Below are positions 17,804 to 25,914 of a stretch of 54,855 bases of DNA, piece after piece (the stretch's first letter is position 1; each line of letters opens with the position of its first letter). The stretch comes from JBILCM01 sp044353165 (GTDB lineage: Bacteria; Bacillota; Bacilli; Paenibacillales; YIM-B00363). A program made the position numbers and the translations under genes. The DNA is taken from the NCBI GenBank assembly GCA_044353165.1, contig JBILCM010000007.1, positions 1-54,855 on the forward strand. The letters run 5' to 3'. The notes under the pieces were generated by a model. That model did not search any database. It was not told where the DNA came from and was given only the letters and a program-made list of their open reading frames with translations.

Positions 17804-18451
17804 ATGAAATATCCAAAAATATCCGAAGCTGTTGTTCGTCGATTGCCAATGTATTTAAGGTACTTGAATGAATTGAATAAGATAGATGTTTTAACGGTCT
17901 CATCTCAAGATTTGGGAAAAAGATTAGATTTAAATCCAGCACAAATCCGTAAAGATTTAGCTTATTTTGGTGAGTTCGGAAAGAAAGGAATCGGTTACAA
18001 TGTCTATTATTTAATTGAAAAAATCCGTAGTATTCTAAAACTGGATCAAGAAATTCCAGTCGGACTTGTTGGGGCAGGTAATCTAGGTCATGCACTATGT
18101 AATTATAATTTTTATTTGCAAGACAACATGAGGATCGCTGCTTTATTCGATGAGAGCCCCATGCGAATAGGCGAACAAGTCAATCAATTGACTGTCAAAC
18201 CAATGTCTGAACTCGTGGACACTGTAAGAAATTTAAAAATAAAAATAGGAATTATCACTGTTCCTGCGATGGAAGCCCAGAAAGTAGCCGATCAGTTTGT
18301 TGCTGCTGGAGTGAAAGGTATATTAAATTTTGCGCCATCGATCATTAAAGTCCCACCGAGTGTCAAAGTTCATTATGCTGATTTTACAATTGAACTGCAA
18401 AGTCTAGCCTATTATCTGCACCGCGGAAAAGTGAGTGAAGAAGCGCAATGA
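17804..18451 (+). CDS. rex: Redox-sensing transcriptional repressor Rex
   Basis: A 215-residue Rex-family repressor that senses the NADH/NAD+ ratio and controls fermentation and respiration genes. The N-terminal winged helix (residues about 15-70) contains SSQDLGKRLDLNPAQIRKDL and FGEFGKKGIGYNV. The C-terminal Rossmann domain begins PVGLVGAGNLGHAL near residue 87 and has the domain-swapped C-terminal helix. It follows dinG by 6 bases and overlaps the deaminase gene (ATGA at 18448-18451). qcrABC and ackA elsewhere in the window are of the kind of gene Rex regulates, but no Rex operator was identified with confidence. Confidence 0.94.
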   Translation: MKYPKISEAVVRRLPMYLRYLNELNKIDVLTVSSQDLGKRLDLNPAQIRKDLAYFGEFGKKGIGYNVYYLIEKIRSILKLDQEIPVGLVGAGNLGHALCNYNFYLQDNMRIAALFDESPMRIGEQVNQLTVKPMSELVDTVRNLKIKIGIITVPAMEAQKVADQFVAAGVKGILNFAPSIIKVPPSVKVHYADFTIELQSLAYYLHRGKVSEEAQ

Positions 18452-19749
18452 AACACATTATAATCAATAATTGTAAATTTATTAGCGTTGTACCTGCTAC
18501 CGAGGATTTCGTTATACTTCAAGGGACCATTGTTATTCTAGGCAGTCAGATTATTTATGCGGGCACGGATCCTTGGAATACACTTCCTGATGATGAAATT
18601 ATAGATGGTCGAGACAAGTTATTCATGCCGGGTCTTGTGAATACACATGGTCATGCAGCAATGTCGCTTCTGCGAGGAATAAAGGATGATGTGAGTTTAC
18701 AAACTTGGCTTCAAGACTACATGTGGCCGTTAGAGAACAAATTTAAGGCAGAAGATGTCCGTTCAGGTACGATGTTGGCAATTCTTGAAATGGTAAAAGG
18801 CGGAACTACTACTTTCATGGATATGTATGACCACATGGACGTCGTAGCACAAGCGGTTGAGGAAACTGGGATGCGAGCTTGTTTGTGTAGAGGAATTATT
18901 GGTTTATGCTCCGATCAACTCCAAGCTGCGAAACTTACGGAAGCCATTCAGTTTGCCAAAACGTGGCATGGAGCGGCGAACGGAAGAATTACAACGGCGA
19001 TGGCACCGCATGCTCCATACACGTGTCCACCGAATTACATCCAAAAAATTGTTGACGCGGCCCATGATCTTCAATTGCCAATTCATACACATTTATCTGA
19101 AACGCTAAGAGAGGTCCATGAGCATGAATCCGTATATGGATTGCGACCCGTGGAGCATATGATGAAACTCGGAGTTTTTTCTAGACCGTGCCTTATTGCT
19201 CATGGTGTACACCTTGATGACAATGAAATTTCGATCTTAGCTAAACATAGAGTAAGCGTTTCTCATAACCCGGGCAGCAACCTAAAATTAGCGAGTGGCA
19301 TTGCAAGATTGCCAGCGTTGCTTGAAGCTGGAATTACGGTTTCACTAGGCACCGACAGTGCTGCGAGCAATAATAATTTAGACATGTTTGAGGAAATGCG
19401 ATTGACGGCCCTAATACATAAAGGTATAACCGGAGACCCTACCGTTATCCCCGCTGCTGAAGCAATACGCATGGGTACAAGGGATGGTGCTCGTTCTTTG
19501 TGGATGTCTGATGTAGGAATGATACAAGTTGGGATGAAGGCAGATCTTATAGCCATTAACTTGAATGCCCCTCATTTTCAACCTGCAGCAGATTTACTTT
19601 CGCATGTCGTATATAGTGGCACAGCTAGCGATGTTACAGACGTGTGGGTGGATGGCGAAGCACTTGTGAGAAACGGCATATGCCAAACGATGGATGAAGA
19701 ACGAATCATTTTTGAAGCCAACCAAGCTATTTTGCGAATTCGAGGTTAA
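18448..19749 (+). CDS. mtaD: 5'-Methylthioadenosine / S-adenosylhomocysteine deaminase-type amidohydrolase
   Basis: A 433-residue zinc amidohydrolase of the TRZ/ATZ-MtaD group that deaminates methylthioadenosine or S-adenosylhomocysteine to the inosine forms. Metal and catalytic segments are NTHGHAAMSLLRG (HxH near 67-69), HTHLSET near 213, AHGVHLDD near 251, and LGTDSAASNNNLDMFEE near 300. It is translationally coupled to rex. Substrate is inferred from family resemblance; guanine or other aminohydrolase activity cannot be excluded. Five methionine-salvage genes lie about 7-16 kb away in the same window. Confidence 0.85.
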   Translation: MKHIIINNCKFISVVPATEDFVILQGTIVILGSQIIYAGTDPWNTLPDDEIIDGRDKLFMPGLVNTHGHAAMSLLRGIKDDVSLQTWLQDYMWPLENKFKAEDVRSGTMLAILEMVKGGTTTFMDMYDHMDVVAQAVEETGMRACLCRGIIGLCSDQLQAAKLTEAIQFAKTWHGAANGRITTAMAPHAPYTCPPNYIQKIVDAAHDLQLPIHTHLSETLREVHEHESVYGLRPVEHMMKLGVFSRPCLIAHGVHLDDNEISILAKHRVSVSHNPGSNLKLASGIARLPALLEAGITVSLGTDSAASNNNLDMFEEMRLTALIHKGITGDPTVIPAAEAIRMGTRDGARSLWMSDVGMIQVGMKADLIAINLNAPHFQPAADLLSHVVYSGTASDVTDVWVDGEALVRNGICQTMDEERIIFEANQAILRIRG

Positions 19750-19753
19750 ATGT

Positions 19754-20287
19754 ATGGCGCGAAATGGTTCAAGTCAGCGAACATTCCAACAGATAAGAAA
19801 ATTGATCATTACAACAATCATTATGTTCGTGCTCGGATGTGTGATTTTAGGATTGCGTTATTACGATACAATTCAGTCTTCTTATTGGTATCATTTGAAA
19901 GAAGCGCAAAATAAAGCCTTGGAACAGTTAAATTTAAAAAATATTACCGCGATAGAGCGTTATATAGGAGACAAGCCCTATGCAATCGTATTTGGCACGG
20001 ATCCGATGCGTGGGAAAGTTGCGGTTTGGATTTGGCAAAATGGACATTATATGATTGCAATGAACGATGCGGTCTCCAAAGATCAAATAAGGGCAACTGT
20101 CATGTCTGAGGATTCGACTAGACGTATTCATCGGATTGTGCCCGGTAAGTTAGGTGAGGAATACGTATGGGAAGTTTTTTTGACAAAACTTGATAACGAG
20201 GGAATCAACCGTCAATACTATGAATTTTTTCGTTTTACGGATGGTGTAAAAATTGAAACTTATCGTTTAGCAAAACAACTTCGCTAA
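19754..20287 (+). CDS. TseB/YpmB-like membrane protein (DUF5590)
   Basis: A 177-residue protein with one N-terminal membrane segment (LIITTIIMFVLGCVILGL, residues about 17-34) and an extracytoplasmic alpha/beta domain (PYAIVFGTDPMRGKVAVWIW, then EYVWEVFLTK) typical of the YpmB/TseB family. In B. subtilis TseB has been linked to cell-wall elongation and penicillin-binding protein function, and lies between dinG and aspB. ATG 19754 is preferred to upstream starts inside the deaminase gene because GAGG at 19742-19745 lies 8 bases upstream. Confidence 0.8.
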   Translation: MARNGSSQRTFQQIRKLIITTIIMFVLGCVILGLRYYDTIQSSYWYHLKEAQNKALEQLNLKNITAIERYIGDKPYAIVFGTDPMRGKVAVWIWQNGHYMIAMNDAVSKDQIRATVMSEDSTRRIHRIVPGKLGEEYVWEVFLTKLDNEGINRQYYEFFRFTDGVKIETYRLAKQLR

Positions 20288-20376
20288 ATCGTTTCCAACC
20301 TTTACATCGGTGTTGGATCTATCAACTATGATATACTTTGATGTATCATTCAACTGATAGAAAGGGGAGGACGAAT

Positions 20377-20907
20377 ATGAAAATTCGTCTCTTACCGATG
20401 TTATTCACAGTTTTCATCTCATCAGCTTTGCTTTTTGGCGGCTGGTACACTTATCATTCTTTCATGCTCGAGAAACCCATTGTGCGCGAAGTTTCAAAAT
20501 TAGATGCGGTTTCAGGCATTTCATTGCAAGTGAAACAACAAACTGCGAATGTTCAAATTACTCTAAAACGTGGAACGAGCTTGCAAAAATCATATCATCA
20601 TATTTCAGATATCATTCATGCAAAACTTAAGAATCACGATGTTTCAATTGAGTTTCAAGATAATTCAAATGAAAAATTGGATGCATGGTGGTCTCTCGCT
20701 TTGTTTGATGTTGCCCAAGCTATGGACACAAAAAATTATGCCAACATTCCCGAACGACTTGGTGAGATGGCAGATGCCCAACAAATTGATGTTCGTACAG
20801 AGTTAGATAATAAGAACTTGTACATCTCGCTAAGTGATGGATCTAATCAAAAATACATCATCATCGCTCGTGATCCTGAGATGATGGAGGTGTGGAACCG
20901 TGAGTAA
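20377..20907 (+). CDS. Single-pass membrane protein with extracytoplasmic domain, coupled to FtsH-like protease
   Basis: A 176-residue protein of unrecognised family. It begins with a membrane segment (LLPMLFTVFISSALLFGGWY, residues 4-23) and continues with about 150 residues of mixed alpha/beta sequence with no Cys, so a soluble extracytoplasmic domain is likely. ATG 20377 has GGGGAGG 6 bases upstream. Its last 8 bases overlap the start of the FtsH-like gene, which implies co-translation and a shared job. It does not visibly match the standard FtsH extracytoplasmic domain, but it could supply one in trans; that is inference. Confidence 0.7.
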   Translation: MKIRLLPMLFTVFISSALLFGGWYTYHSFMLEKPIVREVSKLDAVSGISLQVKQQTANVQITLKRGTSLQKSYHHISDIIHAKLKNHDVSIEFQDNSNEKLDAWWSLALFDVAQAMDTKNYANIPERLGEMADAQQIDVRTELDNKNLYISLSDGSNQKYIIIARDPEMMEVWNRE

Positions 20908-22405
20908 ATATGGCAAGGAAATCGTAATGGGGTTTGTCCCTGTTTTGTTTGCATTTTTATTGTTCATTGGTTTAAATATCATCCCTTTACTTTTGATAGT
21001 AATCATTGTAACTTCATTGTATGTTATGAATCGACTCCGCACAGGAGAAGGTTTTTCTTTGCGAACGAATCAAAAAATCAATTCTAAATTACCTGCATAT
21101 TTCACTTTCGATGAAATTGGAGGCCAAGAACGGGCAAAGCACGAGTTGATTGAAGCGTTACATTTTCTTGTAAAACCTGAACTCACAACTAAACTGGGTA
21201 TACGACCATTGAAAGGAATTTTGCTAACAGGACCTCCAGGAACGGGAAAAACCCTGATGGCTAAAGCAGCTGCACACTACACAAATAGTGTTTTTGTCAG
21301 TGCTTCAGGTTCAGAATTTGTAGAAATGTATGTTGGCGTTGGTGCATCTCGAATTCGTGATATATTTAAAGAAGCAAAGCAAAGATCACAGAAAGAAAAT
21401 AAAGAGAATGCTATTATTTTTATCGACGAAATCGATGTTATTGGTGGTAAGCGTGAACATGGGCAACAAAAAGAATATGATCAAACGTTAAATCAGCTAT
21501 TAACAGAAATGGATGGCATTCACGCTTCACATCATCCTAGAATTTTATTGATTGCTGCGACAAACCGTAAAGATATGTTGGATTCCGCTCTTTTGCGACC
21601 GGGCAGATTTGATCGCCATGTTCAGTTGGATTTGCCAGATTTAACAGGTCGAAAACACATCTTAACATTGCATATGCGCAATAAACCTATCGTCGATGAA
21701 ACATGCATCGAACGAATAGCACAGCAAACATTCGGTTTCTCGGGAGCACAGTTGGAGAATGTAACGAACGAAGCTGCAATTTATGCATTGCGTGACGGAA
21801 GTGACAATATTTTGGAAAATCATTTGCAGATGGCCATTGATAAAGTGATGATGGGCGAGCAGACCGACCGAACCACCGCAATTGAAGAACGCAGAAGAGT
21901 AGCCGTACACGAACTGGGACATGCTATCATTGCAGAATGGGTTCGTCCTGGCTCAGTATCACAAATCACTTTAAAACCGCGTGGACAAGCCCTCGGTTAT
22001 GTGCGACACCATCCACAGTCAGACCAATATATTTATTCTAAGTCACATTTAGAAGAACAAATTATGATTTCTCTGGGTGGTGCTGCTGCTGAGGAACTTA
22101 TATTTGGTGAACGCAGCACAGGGTCTAGACATGACTTTGAACAAGCAGTAGGCTTGGTTCATACCATGATGGAGTGTGGTTTGACGAAACTGGGAATTAT
22201 TGATTCAAAGATGTTAACGAGAGAAGAATTTAATCAAGTTAATAGTGAAATACTCCATGGTTTGTTGCAAAAAACGACGCAATTTCTGTCGGATAGCCGT
22301 AGTATGTTTGAACAAGTACTACAATTTCTTTTGCAAGAAGAGAGTATGAGTGGTGAGCGATTCCGTACAATTTGTCAAACGAATTTACAAGGTGATTCAT
22401 TATAA
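20900..22405 (+). CDS. FtsH-like AAA+ zinc metalloprotease lacking the extracytoplasmic domain
   Basis: A 501-residue FtsH/AAA-protease paralogue. The N-terminus is one hydrophobic stretch (residues about 8-43), room for a single helix or tight hairpin, whereas FtsH has two helices separated by a folded domain of about 70-80 residues. The AAA core has GPPGTGKT (111-118), the pore motif MYVGVGASRIRD, Walker B IIFIDEID and the SRH sequence ATNRKDMLDSALLRPGRFD. The peptidase has HELGH (337-341) and the third zinc ligand Asp412 in SRHDFEQ. Catalysis therefore looks intact. The GTG start at 20900 follows GGAGG. The genome's housekeeping ftsH presumably lies elsewhere. Confidence 0.85.
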   Translation: MSKYGKEIVMGFVPVLFAFLLFIGLNIIPLLLIVIIVTSLYVMNRLRTGEGFSLRTNQKINSKLPAYFTFDEIGGQERAKHELIEALHFLVKPELTTKLGIRPLKGILLTGPPGTGKTLMAKAAAHYTNSVFVSASGSEFVEMYVGVGASRIRDIFKEAKQRSQKENKENAIIFIDEIDVIGGKREHGQQKEYDQTLNQLLTEMDGIHASHHPRILLIAATNRKDMLDSALLRPGRFDRHVQLDLPDLTGRKHILTLHMRNKPIVDETCIERIAQQTFGFSGAQLENVTNEAAIYALRDGSDNILENHLQMAIDKVMMGEQTDRTTAIEERRRVAVHELGHAIIAEWVRPGSVSQITLKPRGQALGYVRHHPQSDQYIYSKSHLEEQIMISLGGAAAEELIFGERSTGSRHDFEQAVGLVHTMMECGLTKLGIIDSKMLTREEFNQVNSEILHGLLQKTTQFLSDSRSMFEQVLQFLLQEESMSGERFRTICQTNLQGDSL

Positions 22406-22421
22406 AATAGGAACGAATACG

Positions 22422-22462
22422 CTTCGGTTGGCATGGCATAATGGTTGCTCATGCCTCCGAAG
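22422..22462 (+). other. Inverted repeat between the FtsH-like gene and the acyl-CoA dehydrogenase-like gene
   Basis: CTTCGG-TT-GGCATG (22422-22435) pairs with CATGCC-T-CCGAAG (22450-22462), a 12-bp stem with a small internal loop and a 14-base loop. No T-run follows, so it is not a standard terminator. It sits 29 bases before the next ATG and could be an mRNA processing or stabilising hairpin, or an operator. Confidence 0.6.
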
Positions 22463-22491
22463 CACAGTTCTACATAAAGGGTGGTCTATGT

Positions 22492-23364
22492 ATGTTTTGG
22501 AAGAAAGTGGGCGTTATCGGGGCAGGTACGATGGGACAAGCCATAAGTGAAATGCTTGCGAAAAACGGATTGGATGTTTATATTATAGACAAAAATCAAG
22601 ACAATGTTGATGCCGGACGCAGAATGATTGAATTGAGTCTAGATAAACAAATTGAAAAATGGGCAATCACCGAATCAGAGAAAAAAACGATATTGTCAAG
22701 AATTCAAAAGGCAGGAGAACTTTTTGAACTAAAAGAATGTGACCTTATTATCGAAGCAATCGTAGAAGATTTAGAAAGCAAGAAAAATATACTAGAACAA
22801 ATGGGACGTCTTTGTCATTCCGAAGTTGTGATTGCAAGCAATACTTCAACGTTGTCCATAACTGAAATTGCTCGTGCTGTTTTACATCCTGAACGTGTTA
22901 TTGGAATACATTTTATTTTCCCAGTATCAAATATTGATGTCGTTGAAATCGTACGCGGCCTGCAAACATCGGATCAAACCTACAATCAAGTGAAACAGTT
23001 TGTAGAGCACGCCCTCGAAAAAACAGGCATACTTGTATATGAATCTCCTGGTTATGTAACAACACGATTAATCAGCATAATCATTAATGAAGCATTACAC
23101 GTTCTGGCGGAAGGTGTTGCATCAGCAGAAGATATCGATAAAGCAATGAGAATAGGGTACGGTTTCCGTCATGGTCCTCTCGAAATGGCTGATCGATTTG
23201 GACTTGATTCTGTACTGGCAACGTTGGAACGAATGTTTCGGGACTACGGAGACATGAAGTATCGCCCAGCTGTATTATTAAGAAAATTGGTTCGTGCAGG
23301 ACAACTTGGAACAAAAACGGGTTCTGGTTTCTTTCGATATGATGAAGATGGTGATAGAATATGA
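22492..23364 (+). CDS. 3-Hydroxyacyl-CoA dehydrogenase family protein (atypical active site)
   Basis: A 290-residue protein with the N-terminal NAD-binding GVIGAGTMGQA (residues about 7-17), IIEAIVEDLESKK and SNTSTLSITEIA, then the helical C-terminal domain (PGYVTTRLISIIINEALHVLAEG, quoted in part). The catalytic His and Glu are present in IHFIFPV and VVEIV. The usual HFFNP reads HFIFP, and the Asn normally before Arg in the VNRLL segment is Thr (residue about 191). ATG 22492 follows AAAGGGTGG. It overlaps ackA (ATGA). It probably oxidises or reduces a 3-hydroxyacyl-CoA or similar hydroxy-acid substrate; the exact substrate is unknown. Confidence 0.82.
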   Translation: MFWKKVGVIGAGTMGQAISEMLAKNGLDVYIIDKNQDNVDAGRRMIELSLDKQIEKWAITESEKKTILSRIQKAGELFELKECDLIIEAIVEDLESKKNILEQMGRLCHSEVVIASNTSTLSITEIARAVLHPERVIGIHFIFPVSNIDVVEIVRGLQTSDQTYNQVKQFVEHALEKTGILVYESPGYVTTRLISIIINEALHVLAEGVASAEDIDKAMRIGYGFRHGPLEMADRFGLDSVLATLERMFRDYGDMKYRPAVLLRKLVRAGQLGTKTGSGFFRYDEDGDRI

Positions 23365-24566
23365 ACATATTGGTTATTAACGCAGGGAGTTCATCATTAA
23401 AATTCCAACTTTTCGACATGTTGGATGAAACCGTGCTTGCTTTAGGCAAAGTTGAACGAATCGGCATGGATTCGGCCATCTTCACTCTTGAAGTGAAGGA
23501 TAAACCAGAGACAAAACAGGTTAAAGAAATTTTAGACCACACGGATGCAGTTCGTACGGTATTAACAATGCTCACGAACAAACAATTGGGCGTACTCTCA
23601 TCAATCGAAGAGATCGATGCTGTTGGTCACCGTGTTGTCCATGGGGGAGAGACTTTTCGTCAATCCGTTATCGTGACGAACGAGGTGAAACAGGAAATCC
23701 GTCGCCTGTATGACTTGGCACCACTGCATAACCCAGCTCACTTAATCGGAATTCAAGCTGTGGAATCCAATTTACCTCTCATTCCACAAGCGGTTGTTTT
23801 TGATACTGCTTTTCACCAAACAATGGCTCCTCATACCTATTTGTATCCGATCCCACTCACGTTGTACAAAAGACATAAAATTCGAAAATATGGTTTTCAT
23901 GGCACGTCTCATATGTATGTTAGTCAACGAGCATCTGCATTTCTAAATCGACCCCTTGAAGAATTAAAGATGATTACTTGTCACATCGGTAATGGAGCAA
24001 GTGTAGCGGCGGTGAAAGAGGGAATTTCAACAGACACTTCGATGGGTATGACCCCTTTAGAAGGTTTGATGATGGGGACACGTTGTGGCGATTTGGATCC
24101 TGCGATAGTTCCGTTCGTGATGGGCAAAGAAGAATTAACGATTGGTGAAGTGAACTCGATGTTGAACAAACACAGCGGCTTAATCGCAATTTCGGGGTTT
24201 TCCAGTGACATGAGAGAAATCTTACAAGCGATGAACGAAGGGAATGCAAATGCTCAACTTGCTTTTGACATGTTTGAATACCGATTGCGTAAATATATTG
24301 GCTCCTATATTGCAGCAATGAATGGATTGGATGTGCTTGTATTCACAGCTGGAATAGGAGAGAATGTCGCGTTATTAAGAGAAAAAATTTGCAATCAACT
24401 GACTTTTGTAGGAGTTAAGCTAGATCCAATTCTAAATGATCAACCATCCAATGCGGAACGCCGTATTTCGTCAACGAGCTCAACGATAGAAGTTTTGGTT
24501 ATACCAACCAATGAAGAACTCATTATTGCTCGAGATACATACAACTTAATGAAGAAACAAACTTAG
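23361..24566 (+). CDS. ackA: Acetate kinase
   Basis: Interconverts acetyl phosphate/ADP and acetate/ATP in overflow metabolism. The 401-residue ASKHA-fold protein has NAGSSSLKFQLFD at residues 6-18, GHRVVHGGE, DTAFHQTM with the catalytic-region Asp, KYGFHGTSH, CHIGNGASV, and DTSMGMTPLEGLMMGTRCGD. The start overlaps the dehydrogenase stop by four bases; pta is not in the window. The strict coupling to a hydroxyacyl-CoA dehydrogenase-like gene is unusual compared with B. subtilis. Confidence 0.96.
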   Translation: MNILVINAGSSSLKFQLFDMLDETVLALGKVERIGMDSAIFTLEVKDKPETKQVKEILDHTDAVRTVLTMLTNKQLGVLSSIEEIDAVGHRVVHGGETFRQSVIVTNEVKQEIRRLYDLAPLHNPAHLIGIQAVESNLPLIPQAVVFDTAFHQTMAPHTYLYPIPLTLYKRHKIRKYGFHGTSHMYVSQRASAFLNRPLEELKMITCHIGNGASVAAVKEGISTDTSMGMTPLEGLMMGTRCGDLDPAIVPFVMGKEELTIGEVNSMLNKHSGLIAISGFSSDMREILQAMNEGNANAQLAFDMFEYRLRKYIGSYIAAMNGLDVLVFTAGIGENVALLREKICNQLTFVGVKLDPILNDQPSNAERRISSTSSTIEVLVIPTNEELIIARDTYNLMKKQT

Positions 24567-24587
24567 GTAGCAAAGTAGGGGGATAAT

Positions 24588-25889
24588 GTGAAACAAATAA
24601 CAATACGCGAGGCAACATCCCAAACACAGATTGGGCATGAAATCAGAATTGGTTGCTGGGTCCAGCGAAAGCGTTCGAGCGGTAAAATTCTGTTTCTTCA
24701 ACTTCGTGATGGCACAGGTTTTATCCAAGCTGTTCTGACCAAACATGAGCAAGGTGAATCCTTGTGGAATACTGCAGAAAAACTTACGCAGGAATCTTCC
24801 ATTTGGGTGACGGGCACGGTAAGGGAAGACCCGAGATCTCCTCAAGGCTTTGAATTATTACTCTCAAATGTCGAAGTTATCCATCTAACCGATGATTATC
24901 CAATCACTCCTAAAGAGCATGGCGTTGATTTCTTAATGGATCATCGTCATCTATGGTTACGTTCCCCTCGACAGCGAGCGGTCCTTGTGATTCGAGCTCA
25001 ATTGAAGCACGCAATACGTGAGTTTTTTGATCTAAGAGGATTCACACAAGTGGATGCTCCGATTTTGACACCAACTTCTGCTGAAGGCACTACAAATCTT
25101 TTTTCGACAAAATACTTTGATGAAGACGCATTCTTGACACAAAGCGGACAATTGTATATGGAAGCAGCAGCAATGGCACTAGGCAAAGTTTATTCGTTCG
25201 GACCTACTTTCCGTGCTGAAAAATCAAAGACACGCCGACATCTGATTGAATTCTGGATGGTGGAGCCTGAAATGGCGTTCGTTGATCATGAGGAGAATCT
25301 TTGTATTCAAGAAGCATTCATTTCCTATATCATCGCTAATGTACTTACACATTGTAGATCTGAACTTGAGGTGTTGCAACGTGATGTCTCTAAATTAGAG
25401 AACATCATTGCGCCTTTCCCACGCATTACTTACGATGAGGCAGTCAAATTTTTAAATCTACATGGTTTTCCTGAATTTGCATGGGGAGAAGATTTTGGCG
25501 CTCCACATGAAACCGCAATTGCGGAATTATACGACAAACCCGTGTTTATTACTCATTATCCTACAAAGTTGAAAGCTTTTTACATGAAACCAGACCCCAT
25601 CAATCCAGATGTGGTGTTATGTGCTGATTTGATTGCCCCTGAGGGATATGGTGAAATCATAGGTGGATCACAGCGTATCGATGATGCCATCGTTATGGGC
25701 GAAAGATTCCAAGAACACAATTTATCTCTTGATGCTTACCGTTGGTATCTTGATTTACGCAAGTATGGCGCGGTGCCTCATTCCGGTTTTGGTCTCGGAC
25801 TTGAGCGTACGGTTGCTTGGATTTGTGGATTGGAACATGTTCGTGAAACCATTCCATTCCCGCGTCTACTTTATCGTCTATATCCATAA
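24588..25889 (+). CDS. asnS: Asparaginyl-tRNA synthetase
   Basis: A 433-residue class IIb aminoacyl-tRNA synthetase charging tRNA-Asn. An OB-fold anticodon-binding domain (residues 1-110, e.g. GTGFIQAVLTK) is followed by the catalytic core, with motif 2 FRAEKSKTRRHLIEFWMVEPE (quoted in part: RAEKSKTRRHLIEFWM) and motif 3 GFGLGLERTVAWICGL. The FWMVEPEMAF context fits AsnRS rather than AspRS. The GTG start at 24588 lies just after GGGGGA. No T-box leader is present in the 21-base gap from ackA. Confidence 0.95.
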   Translation: MKQITIREATSQTQIGHEIRIGCWVQRKRSSGKILFLQLRDGTGFIQAVLTKHEQGESLWNTAEKLTQESSIWVTGTVREDPRSPQGFELLLSNVEVIHLTDDYPITPKEHGVDFLMDHRHLWLRSPRQRAVLVIRAQLKHAIREFFDLRGFTQVDAPILTPTSAEGTTNLFSTKYFDEDAFLTQSGQLYMEAAAMALGKVYSFGPTFRAEKSKTRRHLIEFWMVEPEMAFVDHEENLCIQEAFISYIIANVLTHCRSELEVLQRDVSKLENIIAPFPRITYDEAVKFLNLHGFPEFAWGEDFGAPHETAIAELYDKPVFITHYPTKLKAFYMKPDPINPDVVLCADLIAPEGYGEIIGGSQRIDDAIVMGERFQEHNLSLDAYRWYLDLRKYGAVPHSGFGLGLERTVAWICGLEHVRETIPFPRLLYRLYP

Positions 25890-25914
25890 TCGATCATGGG
25901 GGAGGGTTTATCTT

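Noticed and set aside
17646..18095. A 149-codon minus-strand ORF opposite the end of dinG and the start of rex
   Set aside because: It is a shadow of two well-supported genes, with no ribosome site or recognisable protein character.
20300..20331. TTTACA and TATGAT upstream of the membrane protein/FtsH-like pair
   Set aside because: The spacer is 20 bases, too long for a normal sigma-A promoter.
23084..23581. A 165-codon minus-strand ORF opposite the dehydrogenase and ackA
   Set aside because: Shadow of the coupled plus-strand pair; no start signal.
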